Shown here: piece by piece, positions 32,905 to 41,802 of the stretch | Layout: each line of letters starts with the position of its first letter | Position numbering within the stretch: the first letter of the stretch is position 1 | Source of the DNA: Deltaproteobacteria bacterium | GTDB taxonomy: Bacteria; Desulfobacterota; GWC2-55-46 | DNA: 64,000 nt | Reading direction: 5' to 3' | NCBI GenBank assembly: GCA_019912665.1 | Contig: JAIOIE010000008.1 | Location: 281,649-345,648, forward strand | Notes under the pieces: generated by a model | Seen by the model: only the letters and a program-made list of their open reading frames with translations | Databases searched by the model: none | What the model was told of the DNA's origin: nothing | Position numbers and translations under genes: made by a program

Positions 32905-34239
32905 TCAACGAGGAGCCCTGGTTTCAAGAAGGAACGGGTTGTACAGGCCTCGCTCAATGGATTCCGTGAGAATATGATGTGCCCTTTCCTTATCCTGACA
33001 GAGGAGCGTATCGGCTCCCATCGTCCACAAAGTGATGCTGTTCCTGAACAGGGCGTTTATGGTCTGGATTTTCCCGAGCCCGATGATATTGGCGTTGATA
33101 TTGAACATAAGAGACCCGGCCAGTACCGCCGGAAAGAACACCTTCGCCAGTATCCTCCTGCCCTGCAGATGCTCAAAAAACGCCATGTACAAAAGTATCG
33201 GGAATAACGCCGAGAATATTCTATATCTCGACGAAAGCGCCTGCTCGACACCGAAGCCGGAACGGGTCACGGCAGCTACGGCCGCTGTCAGGAAGACCAA
33301 GACAAGCCCGCAGTATACGGCCGGGTTCTTCCTGTAGTAACCCTTGAAAGTAAGGAAGACGAAGAGAAAAATGATTATCAGTCCCGCAAAGAAAGGGAAC
33401 GGGAAGGACGCGCCGGTGAATGTGACGAAATATTCGAGGGCAATGTCCGGGACCTCCAGGACAGTTTTCATTACGCTCGGATGATGCGCAGGCCTCTCGT
33501 AAGACCAGAAATATGAGGCCAGCACGGCGAAAGAGAGAGCGCACCAGACGGCGAGCCCCCTGAAATCCCTCTTAAGGGCAAGCAGCAGTGCGCAGGCGGC
33601 AAAGGAAAATATCCCGCTCCCCTGAGTAACGGACGAGAGTGCGGCCAGCAAAAAGGCGGCGGCAAAAAAAAGCCGACCTCCCCTTTGCAGCAATAGAAGC
33701 GAGGCAAACGAGAATGGGAGCACATAAAAATTTGAGACCGAAGCCATAGCCCACAGCATGTTATCGCAAAACTGCGGCTGGAAAAGAAAAAGGACCACGG
33801 GCATGAAATAAAGCGGCTTCCACTCGGCTGGACGGAACATCCGGTAAAAGACCAGGACGAGGCCCAACAGGGCGGCATTTCCGAAAAAGACCATCGCCCG
33901 GAAGTCAACCATGCCCGTGAGCTTGTACATGGCTACCGTAGCAAGGTTCCCGAACGCTATCCTGTGCTCGTTATTCTGGGCGAAAAGCAGCAAGACCCTC
34001 TGGAGCGCTCCGTCAGCGTCCTGGTACCTTATCAGAAAATCGAGTATTGCGGAGTAATCGTCCCAGTAGGGGACGTTTACGGCATACTTGTAGATTATGG
34101 AATAGAAATAAACCGGGGGCGCCGCGAGCGCGGCAATAATGAGCAACTTGAATGCAACAGCCCTTGTTCTATATATCTTGTACGGCCATCCTCTTTTCCA
34201 GCCCTCGTTAGCCGTAACGGCATCAGCATTGCGAATCAC
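32905..34239 (-). CDS. Multi-membrane glycosyltransferase-like protein (tandem copy 1)
   Basis: A 444-residue protein with ~11 hydrophobic segments. The first periplasmic loop has NVPYWDDYSAILDFLIRY, an acidic pair like the catalytic residues of GT-C family transferases that use lipid-linked sugars. It is a tandem paralogue of the next gene, similar along its whole length and nearly identical around NVPYWDDY and GNLATV. I chose GTG 34239 (GGAG seven bases before); a TTG at 34257 is the longest frame. Function is inferred from fold and context in the glycan locus. Confidence 0.75.
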   Translation of the reverse strand: MIRNADAVTANEGWKRGWPYKIYRTRAVAFKLLIIAALAAPPVYFYSIIYKYAVNVPYWDDYSAILDFLIRYQDADGALQRVLLLFAQNNEHRIAFGNLATVAMYKLTGMVDFRAMVFFGNAALLGLVLVFYRMFRPAEWKPLYFMPVVLFLFQPQFCDNMLWAMASVSNFYVLPFSFASLLLLQRGGRLFFAAAFLLAALSSVTQGSGIFSFAACALLLALKRDFRGLAVWCALSFAVLASYFWSYERPAHHPSVMKTVLEVPDIALEYFVTFTGASFPFPFFAGLIIIFLFVFLTFKGYYRKNPAVYCGLVLVFLTAAVAAVTRSGFGVEQALSSRYRIFSALFPILLYMAFFEHLQGRRILAKVFFPAVLAGSLMFNINANIIGLGKIQTINALFRNSITLWTMGADTLLCQDKERAHHILTESIERGLYNPFLLETRAPR

Positions 34240-34374
34240 ACCTTTACTCCCCCGCAAAGTCGCTCACAGAAACACTATAAAGCAATTTAATCAATTTTGG
34301 CTTCCATTCGCAACACAGGACTTCAGCTTGAAAGAGATACTGGATTAAATCACGAGTCATAACGTCCGGCGTGC

Positions 34375-35631
34375 TCACCTGAAATCCGGCTTGTAAATGC
34401 CCCGCTCGATGGACTCAAGGAGTATCCGGTTCGCCGTCTCCTGGTCAGGGTACTTGAGCGAGGGCGCCCCGGTCACCCACCATTTCATGCCTTCGGTCAG
34501 CAGGTGATAGAGGTTCCGGGCCTTGTGCGTCTCCATCACATTCGCATGGATATTGAACACCAGCGCCCCTGCCATGACCGCCGGAAAGAATATCCGTTTC
34601 CAGGGCGTCTTCTCTTTATTGTGCTCAAAAAAAGCCATATACATGAGAATGGGCAAAAGGACAGAGACTATCTTGTACCTCGACGAAAGCGCCCCTTCTA
34701 TTCCGAAACCTGAGCGCGCAAGCGCCGTTACTGCAAAGGTAAGAAAGACGTATACGAGGCCGCAGTAAAGGGCGGGGTTTTTCCGGTAATAGCCTTTCAA
34801 GGTAAGAAAAATGAAAAGGATGGCGAATACGAGGCCAGCTAAAAACGGTAACGGGAAGGACGCGCCGGCCAGCGTAAAGAAATATCGGATGGTATTGACC
34901 GGCTCTTCAAAAATAGCCTGCATCACGCTCGGATGCCCGGGGGGCTTCTCGTAAAATCCGAAATACAGGGCCAGCACCACCGCTGAGAGCGCGCCCCATG
35001 CAGACAGCCCCCTGAGCTCTTTTTTCAGTGCAAGGAGCAGCGCGCAGGCGGCCAGGGCGAATATGCCGCTCCCCTGCGTGACTGAGGCGAGCGCGGCCAG
35101 AAGAAAGGCCGCAGTGAAGAAGGGCCGCCCCCCTCTCTCCAACAAGAGCAGAGCGGCGAAAGTAAAAAGGAGCACATAAAAATTCGAAACCGACGCCATG
35201 GCCCAGAATATCGTATTCCCGAACTGGAACTGGAAGAGGAAAAAGACCACGGGGATGAAGTAGAGGGGCTTTCTCCCGTCAGCATGGAACATGCGGTAAA
35301 AGACCAGGACAAGGCCCAGCAGGGCGGCGTTCCCGAAAAAGATCATCGCCCGGAAGTCGGCCATTCCCGTGAGCTTGTACATAACGACGGTAGCAAGGTT
35401 CCCGAACGCTATCCTGTGCTCATTATGCTGGGCGAAGAGCAAGCCGAGCCTCTGGAGCGCGCCGTCAGCGTCCTGATACCTTATAAGAAAATCGAGAATT
35501 GCGGAGTAGTCGTCCCAGTAGGGGACGTTTGCGGCGTATTTATAGATTATCGAAAAGAAATAAACCGGGGGCGCCGCGAGCGCGGCGAAAACGAGTGCCC
35601 TCCCGGCGATGTCCCCGACGCCTTTACCCAT
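34375..35631 (-). CDS. Multi-membrane glycosyltransferase-like protein (tandem copy 2)
   Basis: A 418-residue paralogue of the gene at 32905-34239. It shares NVPYWDDYSAILDFLIRYQD, EHRIAFGNLATV, FGNAALLGLVLVFYRMF and the end LLESIERGIYKP. About ten membrane helices are expected. It starts at ATG 35631, 10 bp after the GT2 stop, so it is in the same transcript. The duplicate differs mainly in the C-terminal loops, which may change acceptor choice. Confidence 0.75.
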   Translation of the reverse strand: MGKGVGDIAGRALVFAALAAPPVYFFSIIYKYAANVPYWDDYSAILDFLIRYQDADGALQRLGLLFAQHNEHRIAFGNLATVVMYKLTGMADFRAMIFFGNAALLGLVLVFYRMFHADGRKPLYFIPVVFFLFQFQFGNTIFWAMASVSNFYVLLFTFAALLLLERGGRPFFTAAFLLAALASVTQGSGIFALAACALLLALKKELRGLSAWGALSAVVLALYFGFYEKPPGHPSVMQAIFEEPVNTIRYFFTLAGASFPLPFLAGLVFAILFIFLTLKGYYRKNPALYCGLVYVFLTFAVTALARSGFGIEGALSSRYKIVSVLLPILMYMAFFEHNKEKTPWKRIFFPAVMAGALVFNIHANVMETHKARNLYHLLTEGMKWWVTGAPSLKYPDQETANRILLESIERGIYKPDFR

Positions 35632-35641
35632 CCGGCCCTGC

Positions 35642-36388
35642 TCACGCCTTCCCCGGCCTTTTCGGAAAGGCCGCGTTCCTGAATGCGAAGAAGTACCAGT
35701 GCAGGTATCTCGGGAGCCATTTCATGAGCATGAACCTGGACTCGCCCTCCACCCTGTCCCTCCAGATGGAAGGCACCTCCGTCACGCCGTAACCCATGAA
35801 ATGGGCCTTGAGGACGATCTCCATCCCGAGCTCGAAGCCGCCGGTGCTCTCTATTTCGATGTTACGGAGGAGCTCCTTCGAATACATCTTGAAGCTGTTG
35901 GTCGCGTCGTGGGTGGGGATGCGGGCGATGAGATGGAGCGTAAGACCGGCTGTCCTTGAAAGGGCCTTCTTAAGGAAGGGGCCGCCTATCTGTTTTCCGC
36001 CTTTCATGTAGCGCGAGCCGCAGACTACCCCGTAGCCGGCCTTGAGCTTCGCGTACATCCCGTCGACCACCGCGAGGTCGTCGGAGAGGTCTGCCATTAC
36101 TACCAGGACCGCCTCCCTCTCGGCGCTCTCGAACCCGGTCTTTATGGCGTTCAAGACGCCCCTGCCGTACTTATTCCTGACGAGAGTAAGCCCCGATACC
36201 TCGCCCCTGGCCGCCATCTCCCGGACCACCGGGAGGGTGTCGTCCTCCTCGAAATCGTAGGCTATGAGGATGTTGTGCGGGGTCCTGACCTTGGCCTTTA
36301 TTTCGTTCAGGGCCGCCCTGATATTACCGCCCTCGTTGTAAACGGGGATGACAATCGATATCCCGCCCTGCCTCTTACGGCTCATCAA
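35642..36388 (-). CDS. Family 2 glycosyltransferase, polyprenyl-phosphate type
   Basis: A 248-residue GT-A fold enzyme. It has SIVIPVYNEGGNIRAALNEI at the N-terminus, the nucleotide-binding AYDFEEDDT, VVMADLSDDL (DxD-like) and CGSRYMKGGKQIGG. This is the dolichyl/polyprenyl-phosphate mannose synthase-like group; it has no C-terminal membrane helices (PolyprenylP transferases of the soluble type). It may make the lipid-linked sugar used by the neighbouring GT-C proteins. Repeat copy A4 lies upstream, between it and the epimerase gene. Confidence 0.88.
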   Translation of the reverse strand: MMSRKRQGGISIVIPVYNEGGNIRAALNEIKAKVRTPHNILIAYDFEEDDTLPVVREMAARGEVSGLTLVRNKYGRGVLNAIKTGFESAEREAVLVVMADLSDDLAVVDGMYAKLKAGYGVVCGSRYMKGGKQIGGPFLKKALSRTAGLTLHLIARIPTHDATNSFKMYSKELLRNIEIESTGGFELGMEIVLKAHFMGYGVTEVPSIWRDRVEGESRFMLMKWLPRYLHWYFFAFRNAAFPKRPGKA

Positions 36389-36481
36389 AAGACACCCTGT
36401 TAAATTCTTTCCGGAAGCGGAAATTTAGGAGATAATAAAAACAAAAGCCTTCTAAGCTGCAAATAGCTCTGGATACTATGT

Positions 36482-36624
36482 AGGCAACCTTAAAAATTAG
36501 ATATTTTTCCCGCAATCAAGGAAGGCCGGGAATAAAAAGCGGAGCATATATGAACAATATGTGAGCATTTTTATTCACGGCCTGACGCAGAGTCCGGGGA
36601 AAAGATCAATTTTTAGGGCTGCCT
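36482..36624 (+). repeat. Dispersed 143-bp palindromic repeat, copy A4
   Basis: The ends are AGGCAACCTTAAAAATTAG and TTTTTAGGGCTGCCT; the core is GGAATAAAAAGCGGAGCATAT and ATATGTGAGCATTTTTATTC. Its right end touches the epimerase stop codon (TAG, 36623-36625). It splits the glycan operon between the epimerase and GT2 genes. Confidence 0.9.
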
Positions 36625-37642
36625 ATATTCCGCCCACGGCTATCTGCTTCTCTATCCACGGTATTATCTCATCGAGGGCCTCGGAGAGCGAGGTCTTCGC
36701 CTTGAAGCCCAATACCTTTTCCGCCTTTTCTACCGACGGCACCCTTTTCCTTATGTCGTACCTGAAAGGCGGGTCCGAGGTGTACCTGAACGGGACCTCT
36801 CCCTTTATCTTCTTCCAGATGAGCTCGGCAAGCTCGAGTACGCTCGTCGATACAGGTGTCGAGAGGTTGAAATCGTCGTTTACGGCCTTCTCGCTCTCTA
36901 TGCAGAGCCGTATGCCTTCCGCGAGGTCTCCTCCATAGGTATAATGGCGGACCTGTCTTCCGTCGCCGAGTATATGGAGCGGGTCCTGCCCCTTCAGTAT
37001 CTTCTGCGCGAGGTCGGGGACGACATGGCTCATGGCCATGCTCACGTTCCCGGACATTATCTCCCTGTCCGAGAGGGCCCTCTTCTCGCCGATTCCTACG
37101 CAGTTGAAGGGCCTTATGATGGTGTACGGCAGGCCGTACTGCTCGTTCGCTCCCCTTGCGAAGTATTCGCAGGCGAGCTTCTGGAAACCGTAGGTCGAAA
37201 GAGGCGGCGGGCATCTCAATTGCTCGCCCTCGGGGGTGGGGAATGTATCCGAGTTCTCGAAGACCATCGACGACGAAAGGACGTTTATCTTCTTCAATTT
37301 CCGGTGCTTGTGCGCCCATATGGCGGCATCGAATGTGGAGGCTGCTATCCTCTCGTTCTCGGCAAGGAGGTCGTAGGCGAACTCGTGGAAATAGGATATG
37401 CCGCCTATCATGGCGGCGCCTGCCAGGACCTGGTCGCAGTCGGATATGAGCTCCTTCATGAGGGCCGTGTCCTTTGCGTCGCCCTCCCGGAAGGCGTACC
37501 TCGGATGGCTGTCGTAGCTCTTCTCCACCTTGCCGTATTTCGAGTAGTTGTCTATTCCCACGACCTCGTGGCCGTTATTAAGAAGCTCCTCAACCACGTA
37601 GCCCGCTATGAACCCGGCCGCGCCGGTAACGAGTATCCTCAT
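36623..37642 (-). CDS. NAD-dependent nucleotide-sugar epimerase/dehydratase
   Basis: A 339-residue extended SDR enzyme. It has the Rossmann motif ILVTGAAGFIAGYV (residues 3-16), the acidic end of strand 2 (VGIDNYSKYG) and the catalytic YxxxK in STYGFQKLACEYF. It probably acts on a UDP- or GDP-sugar in the glycan pathway. ATG 37642 overlaps the dehydrogenase stop as ATGA; a TTG at 37645 was not preferred. The stop codon lies at the boundary of repeat A4. Confidence 0.9.
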   Translation of the reverse strand: MRILVTGAAGFIAGYVVEELLNNGHEVVGIDNYSKYGKVEKSYDSHPRYAFREGDAKDTALMKELISDCDQVLAGAAMIGGISYFHEFAYDLLAENERIAASTFDAAIWAHKHRKLKKINVLSSSMVFENSDTFPTPEGEQLRCPPPLSTYGFQKLACEYFARGANEQYGLPYTIIRPFNCVGIGEKRALSDREIMSGNVSMAMSHVVPDLAQKILKGQDPLHILGDGRQVRHYTYGGDLAEGIRLCIESEKAVNDDFNLSTPVSTSVLELAELIWKKIKGEVPFRYTSDPPFRYDIRKRVPSVEKAEKVLGFKAKTSLSEALDEIIPWIEKQIAVGGI

Positions 37643-38841
37643 CAAAAAAGCCCTCCCCTTCCGAAAAAGTTCCAGATGTCCACGAGCATCCTGCCCGATA
37701 TTTCGAGCCCCTTGTACTCGCTGTGCGGCGTGCCGAGTATCACTATGTCGGACCTCCTCAAAAGCTCGTCAACGGAGACGAACCCGTCCTCCTTTATGTA
37801 CACGTCGGAACAGACGACCTCCTTCGCCTCGACCTCGAGTATTTTCTTGAGCTTGTACGAGAGGGACTCGCGCTTATCGTCGTTATTGGCCTTGAACGCC
37901 ATGCCGAGCACCCCGACCGTCTTGTCCTTAAGGCCGTGCCTCTCCTTTATCCTCTGCACGATGAAGTTAGGGAGGCCCTCGTTTATGAGCATGGCCGCGT
38001 GGCCCATGAAGAAGTTGTTGTTGTTGAACGCGGCGAGCTGCATGGTGTCCTTGAAGAGGCATGGCCCGGCAGCGAACCCGGCCGACGGGAAGCTCTTGGC
38101 GCGCGGGTATTTGTACGTTATCGCGTCGTATATCCTGTAAAAATCGAGGCCGTACTGGGTCGCCACCTGGTAGAACTGGTTGGAGATGGCGAACTGCATG
38201 TACCTCCAGACGTTCGTAAATAGCTTCGCAAGCTCCGCTTCTGGCGGTGAAAGGCGAATTATCTCGGCGGCTATATCGCCGAAGAGCGCGCCTGCCTCGG
38301 CCCGGGCCTCTTCATCGAACGACGAGACTATCTGCGGAAGGGTCTTGAGCTCCTCGAGGGCGTTACCCTGTGCTATCCGCTCCGGGCAGTAGGAAACCCT
38401 GACCTTCTTCCCCGCTTCCCGGAGGAGCTTCTCAACGAGCTCGGTCGTGCCCGGGTAAACTGTGCTCCTGAGGATTATATGCTGGCCGTCCCTAACGTTC
38501 AGGGCTATCTCGTCGAAGAATTTCTTGAATATGGTGAACTTGGGGTTAAGGTGCTCATCGACCGGGGTGCCGATGACTATTATGACGAAGCGGCTGTCGG
38601 AGATCGACCCTTTGTCGTTGGACACGAATAAAGTCTTACCGAGTACGGGCTTTAGCGCCTCCTCGCCGCCCGCCTCCTTGAAAGGGAGCTTTCCGCCGAG
38701 CACCAGCTCGGTCGCCCTCTTGTCTATGTCATAGAGAACGACCTTCCGGCCGGCCCTGGCAAAGGCAATGCCGAGCGGCAGGCCTACGTGCCCGAGCCCG
38801 CCGACTATGCATATGTCATGACCGCTTTCTTTTCTTTCCAT
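37642..38841 (-). CDS. UDP-sugar dehydrogenase (UDP-glucose/UDP-HexNAc 6-dehydrogenase family)
   Basis: A 399-residue dehydrogenase. The NAD-binding motif is CIVGGLGHVGLPLGIAFA (residues ~11-28), and the catalytic Cys is in FAAGPCLFKDTMQLAAFNN (~residue 260). The C-terminal UDP-binding part carries VGVLGMAFKANNDDKRES. It oxidises a UDP-hexose or UDP-N-acetylhexosamine to the uronic acid through two NAD-dependent steps. GGAG lies before ATG 38841. With the epimerase it would provide an activated uronic acid for the surface glycan. UDP-glucose or UDP-ManNAc type cannot be told apart here. Confidence 0.9.
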   Translation of the reverse strand: MERKESGHDICIVGGLGHVGLPLGIAFARAGRKVVLYDIDKRATELVLGGKLPFKEAGGEEALKPVLGKTLFVSNDKGSISDSRFVIIVIGTPVDEHLNPKFTIFKKFFDEIALNVRDGQHIILRSTVYPGTTELVEKLLREAGKKVRVSYCPERIAQGNALEELKTLPQIVSSFDEEARAEAGALFGDIAAEIIRLSPPEAELAKLFTNVWRYMQFAISNQFYQVATQYGLDFYRIYDAITYKYPRAKSFPSAGFAAGPCLFKDTMQLAAFNNNNFFMGHAAMLINEGLPNFIVQRIKERHGLKDKTVGVLGMAFKANNDDKRESLSYKLKKILEVEAKEVVCSDVYIKEDGFVSVDELLRRSDIVILGTPHSEYKGLEISGRMLVDIWNFFGRGGLF

Positions 38842-38887
38842 TCAGGACTCCTCGAATGCCGTAATCAAAAGCGCTGGACGGCCGGTT

Positions 38888-40450
38888 TCATGCGCCGTCC
38901 GGTCCCGACATATAATAAACCTTGCAGCGCTCATATTCCACAATCTTTTTATACCGGTCCAGGCCCAGCCCGGACAGCGTTTCCTTCTGGAAAGACGTGT
39001 CGTCCCTGGTCTTTGCACAGAAGAGGACCGCGCCCGTCCTGTATCCGGACAGGTTCTGCGATATATACCTGAAGCCAAGGCCGGGGTTTCTCCTTCTCAT
39101 CCACTCTGCCATCATGAGGCCGCGCCGCTCGAGGTAGAACGGGGCCTCCGACGACCAGTCGGCGCCGAACGCGATAATCACGTCGTCGGCACGCGTGTAA
39201 GCGCCGAAATCCGCCTTCATGTCCGAATAGCTGTAGCCGGTCCCCTGGACGGGCCAGTATTTGGCGGCATAGTGGTATACGGAAGAGACGTATATCATGG
39301 AGAAGAGGACGGCGCCGGATATCAATTTCAAGCGGCCACCTGACTCCATGAGCCCGGCGCACGCAACGCCAATGGCGGCCAGGAGGAAGATGCCGTTTGC
39401 GTAAGAGTAATAATCGTGCACGAAATAAAGGTTCGTAAATATGAAGAACGGAAGGGCGAAGAGGACCAGGAGCATAAGCACCGCCTTCCGCCTTTCCCGC
39501 CCGCAGAAAAGGCCCGCAAGAACGGCTGGCACGATCAGCAGGTAAGAGCCCATGATATTGGTCAAGTCCCTCACGCAGAACGTCCCGTAAGTCCCGACCG
39601 ACAGCCTCTGCTTCAGGGTCCCGAAGTTCCAGGCCTTGAGCGCGGAAGAGGTCAGGTGCGACCCGAAGGGGTTTAGCGCCTTGTTCCAGTCGGCGTATGA
39701 GGTCCAGATGTATACTGCTATGACCGGGACCACGGCACCGAATAGAAGGAGGCGCCAGTTCCTGAGAAAAGCATGACCGTCTCTTAAGTCGCTCAGGATG
39801 CGGATTCCGAGTACCATGAGCGCCGCAGCCCAGAAAGCTCCGAAGGTGGTCACCTTGACCATCCCGGCAAGCGCACCGAATGCCGCTGAGAGGATCAGGA
39901 GCGCCCATTTGCCTGAAGACGAAGCCCGCCCTTCCGAATAGAGCATAACGAACCAGATATAATAAAGCGCGAGGGCCAGGACAGTAGACTCTATCATGAG
40001 GGTGCGTGACCAGAAGAGGTATTGCGGGCTTACGCAATAGAGGGAGAGGACTGCCAGGGCCTGATCTTTACCGAGCTTGAGAAGCCTCAGTATCCCGTAG
40101 AGGGGGACGAGGGACGAAAGGAAAAAGAGTATGCTTACTAATCTCCCGGACTGGACGAGCGGGAAAAGGCCTGCCTTGGCCGCCAGCGCTACCGCCCATT
40201 GGTAAAGGGGAAACTCGAAGGGTATCGACCAGGGCGGCCCCAGGACCGGGGTCTCATAGGCGAGCCACGGCCCGCCTTTGAGGATGTAGCTTGCGGATAT
40301 GGCGGTCTGGGCCTGCCGGAAGCCGTGCATCTCGCTTACCGGCCCGTAAAAGCCCTTTGCGCCCGCGAAGACTACAAAGATGAGGCTCAATGCGAAGAGC
40401 GCCTTTACGGCCAGTCCCCGCGGACTCGTTTGTCGGGTTACACAAGACAC
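38888..40450 (-). CDS. Multi-membrane glycosyltransferase, PMT/ArnT-like (GT39/83)
   Basis: A 520-residue protein with ~10-12 membrane helices. The first loop GPVSEMHGFRQAQTAISASYIL resembles the first periplasmic loop of dolichyl-phosphate-mannose/ArnT-type transferases, and FEFPLYQWAVALAAKAG is typical. The last ~100 residues form a soluble periplasmic domain (DVIIAFGADWSSEAPFYLERRG). It probably transfers a sugar from a polyprenyl carrier. The start is GTG 40450 as the longest frame; the first membrane helix begins near residue 15. Confidence 0.8.
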   Translation of the reverse strand: MSCVTRQTSPRGLAVKALFALSLIFVVFAGAKGFYGPVSEMHGFRQAQTAISASYILKGGPWLAYETPVLGPPWSIPFEFPLYQWAVALAAKAGLFPLVQSGRLVSILFFLSSLVPLYGILRLLKLGKDQALAVLSLYCVSPQYLFWSRTLMIESTVLALALYYIWFVMLYSEGRASSSGKWALLILSAAFGALAGMVKVTTFGAFWAAALMVLGIRILSDLRDGHAFLRNWRLLLFGAVVPVIAVYIWTSYADWNKALNPFGSHLTSSALKAWNFGTLKQRLSVGTYGTFCVRDLTNIMGSYLLIVPAVLAGLFCGRERRKAVLMLLVLFALPFFIFTNLYFVHDYYSYANGIFLLAAIGVACAGLMESGGRLKLISGAVLFSMIYVSSVYHYAAKYWPVQGTGYSYSDMKADFGAYTRADDVIIAFGADWSSEAPFYLERRGLMMAEWMRRRNPGLGFRYISQNLSGYRTGAVLFCAKTRDDTSFQKETLSGLGLDRYKKIVEYERCKVYYMSGPDGA

Positions 40451-40581
40451 GTCTCGTCAACCCCGGAAGACGCAATGTATTCAGGATTCCGGAATGCTAA
40501 CACCATCCTGTCAGGGTTGTCAAACAGCTATTGACCGCTCCTTCGGACCGGCGGGGGGAGGCAGTTGTTTTTCAGGCAGGG

Positions 40582-40628
40582 TTTTAAAACGGTCCGGCCC
40601 CTTTTACGGGGCCGTCCGGCCGGGACCG
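40582..40628 (-). terminator. Probable terminator after the cNMP/PilZ gene
   Basis: On the minus strand CGGCCCC, loop GTAAAA, GGGGCCG, with outer CGGTC/GACCG pairing, is followed by TTTTAAAA. It starts right after the stop at 40629. The T-run is short, so efficiency is uncertain. Confidence 0.55.
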
Positions 40629-41519
40629 CTATTTCATGAACCTTACGCCGTATCCGTTAACGCCTCCGGCCTCGTTTACCCTTACGACCTTGGCCATTAT
40701 CTCGAGGCCTGAGGCTTCGTTGTCCGTAAGGACCGAAAGGACCGTTTCCTTGCTGACCGGGTTCTTTATTATTATGTAAGCGCCGTCAGGGCTTACGTTC
40801 TCGAAATAAGTCTGCTCAGTGAACTCCTTGCCGGTCTCGTCCTTGCCTTTTACCGAGACCGGGAGCTTGAAGTTGAGCCTGTCCACGCGGCGCCTCTCGG
40901 TATGGTTTTCGTTTCCCTCGAATTTCTTTATCTCCTCCATGTTCTTGAGGAAACGCTTTATTATGAGCTGGACAAGGTAGATGCCGAACTTCGGGTTCTG
41001 GTAATAGAGCTGCAGGACGGTATTTTCCGGAATGGTGAGAAAGACGGTATCAGCGTCGCATACGACCGTAGCCGTCCTTTTTCTGTTCGGCGAGAAGAGC
41101 CCTATCTCGCCGATAAGCTGCCCGTCGGTTATGAACGAGCCTATCTCCTGGAGCCGCACGAGCCCTTTCTGCAGGTAATAGAGCTTGTCCGCAGGGTCTC
41201 CCCTCCTGAAGACTATGTCTCCCTTTTTATAGCTCTCTCTTGTCATGAACGGCACAAGGAAGTCTATCGAAAAGTCGCTCGTGGAGGCCTCCTTGACCTT
41301 CTTTATGAGCCTCATCATCTGTACCATTCGCGTTATGTTCAGAGGGAAAAGCAGCCCATGGAGTATCAGGAGCGGATAAACATGAGCTATGCTGGCGTAG
41401 ATGATAAAGACTACGTTTGCCGAGGCGCCCACCGCCCTCAGGGGTATCATCTTTTTCATATAAAAAGAGAGAAATACCAGAGAAGCCGCGAGATAGCCGA
41501 TGAGGTCGGTCCATTGCAT
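40629..41519 (-). CDS. Membrane helices + cyclic-nucleotide-binding + PilZ fusion
   Basis: A 296-residue three-part protein. Residues ~1-65 contain two to three hydrophobic helices (LIGYLAASLVFLSFYMKKMIPLRAV). Residues ~90-195 are a Crp-type cNMP-binding beta-roll (YKKGDIVFRRGDPADKLYYLQKGLVRL, QLIGEIGLFSPNRKRTATVVCD). Residues ~205-296 look like PilZ, with RRVDR (RxxxR) and NVSPDG (NxSxxG). It could read both cAMP/cGMP and c-di-GMP at the membrane. Its divergent neighbour is a TPR gene followed by a class III cyclase, so a local nucleotide circuit is plausible. The combination is rare as far as I know. Confidence 0.82.
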   Translation of the reverse strand: MQWTDLIGYLAASLVFLSFYMKKMIPLRAVGASANVVFIIYASIAHVYPLLILHGLLFPLNITRMVQMMRLIKKVKEASTSDFSIDFLVPFMTRESYKKGDIVFRRGDPADKLYYLQKGLVRLQEIGSFITDGQLIGEIGLFSPNRKRTATVVCDADTVFLTIPENTVLQLYYQNPKFGIYLVQLIIKRFLKNMEEIKKFEGNENHTERRRVDRLNFKLPVSVKGKDETGKEFTEQTYFENVSPDGAYIIIKNPVSKETVLSVLTDNEASGLEIMAKVVRVNEAGGVNGYGVRFMK

Positions 41520-41802
41520 AAGGAAACTCCTTCGGTTTTATCGATCCGCATACATCCGGTACGCGGAGCTCTGCGCCAAACTTCTGACGCCAGAGGGCCT
41601 AATATATAAGGAATGCTTTATAATTTCAAATAAATTATTTAGGAAGCCATAGGCATCCCCACGCCCCCGCGTACGCCGGAGAGGGCTCTATTAGTCCTTT
41701 TCCTGGCCAGACACGATAAAATAATCTATTGAATAAAATAATCAAATGATGATAAATATTTTGTAAGCACCCCATCATTCTATTCAGGCAAGAGTTTTGA
41801 TT
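41520..41802. other. Divergent intergenic region
   Basis: A 283-bp A+T-rich stretch between the cNMP/PilZ gene and the TPR gene. It must contain both promoters; no element is clear enough to name, and no ORF or repeat of the other families is visible. Confidence 0.4.

Noticed and set aside
38949..40037. A 362-codon minus-strand frame overlapping the GT-C gene in another frame
   Set aside because: Arg/Pro/Gly-rich composition typical of an out-of-frame reading; the membrane protein frame is real.
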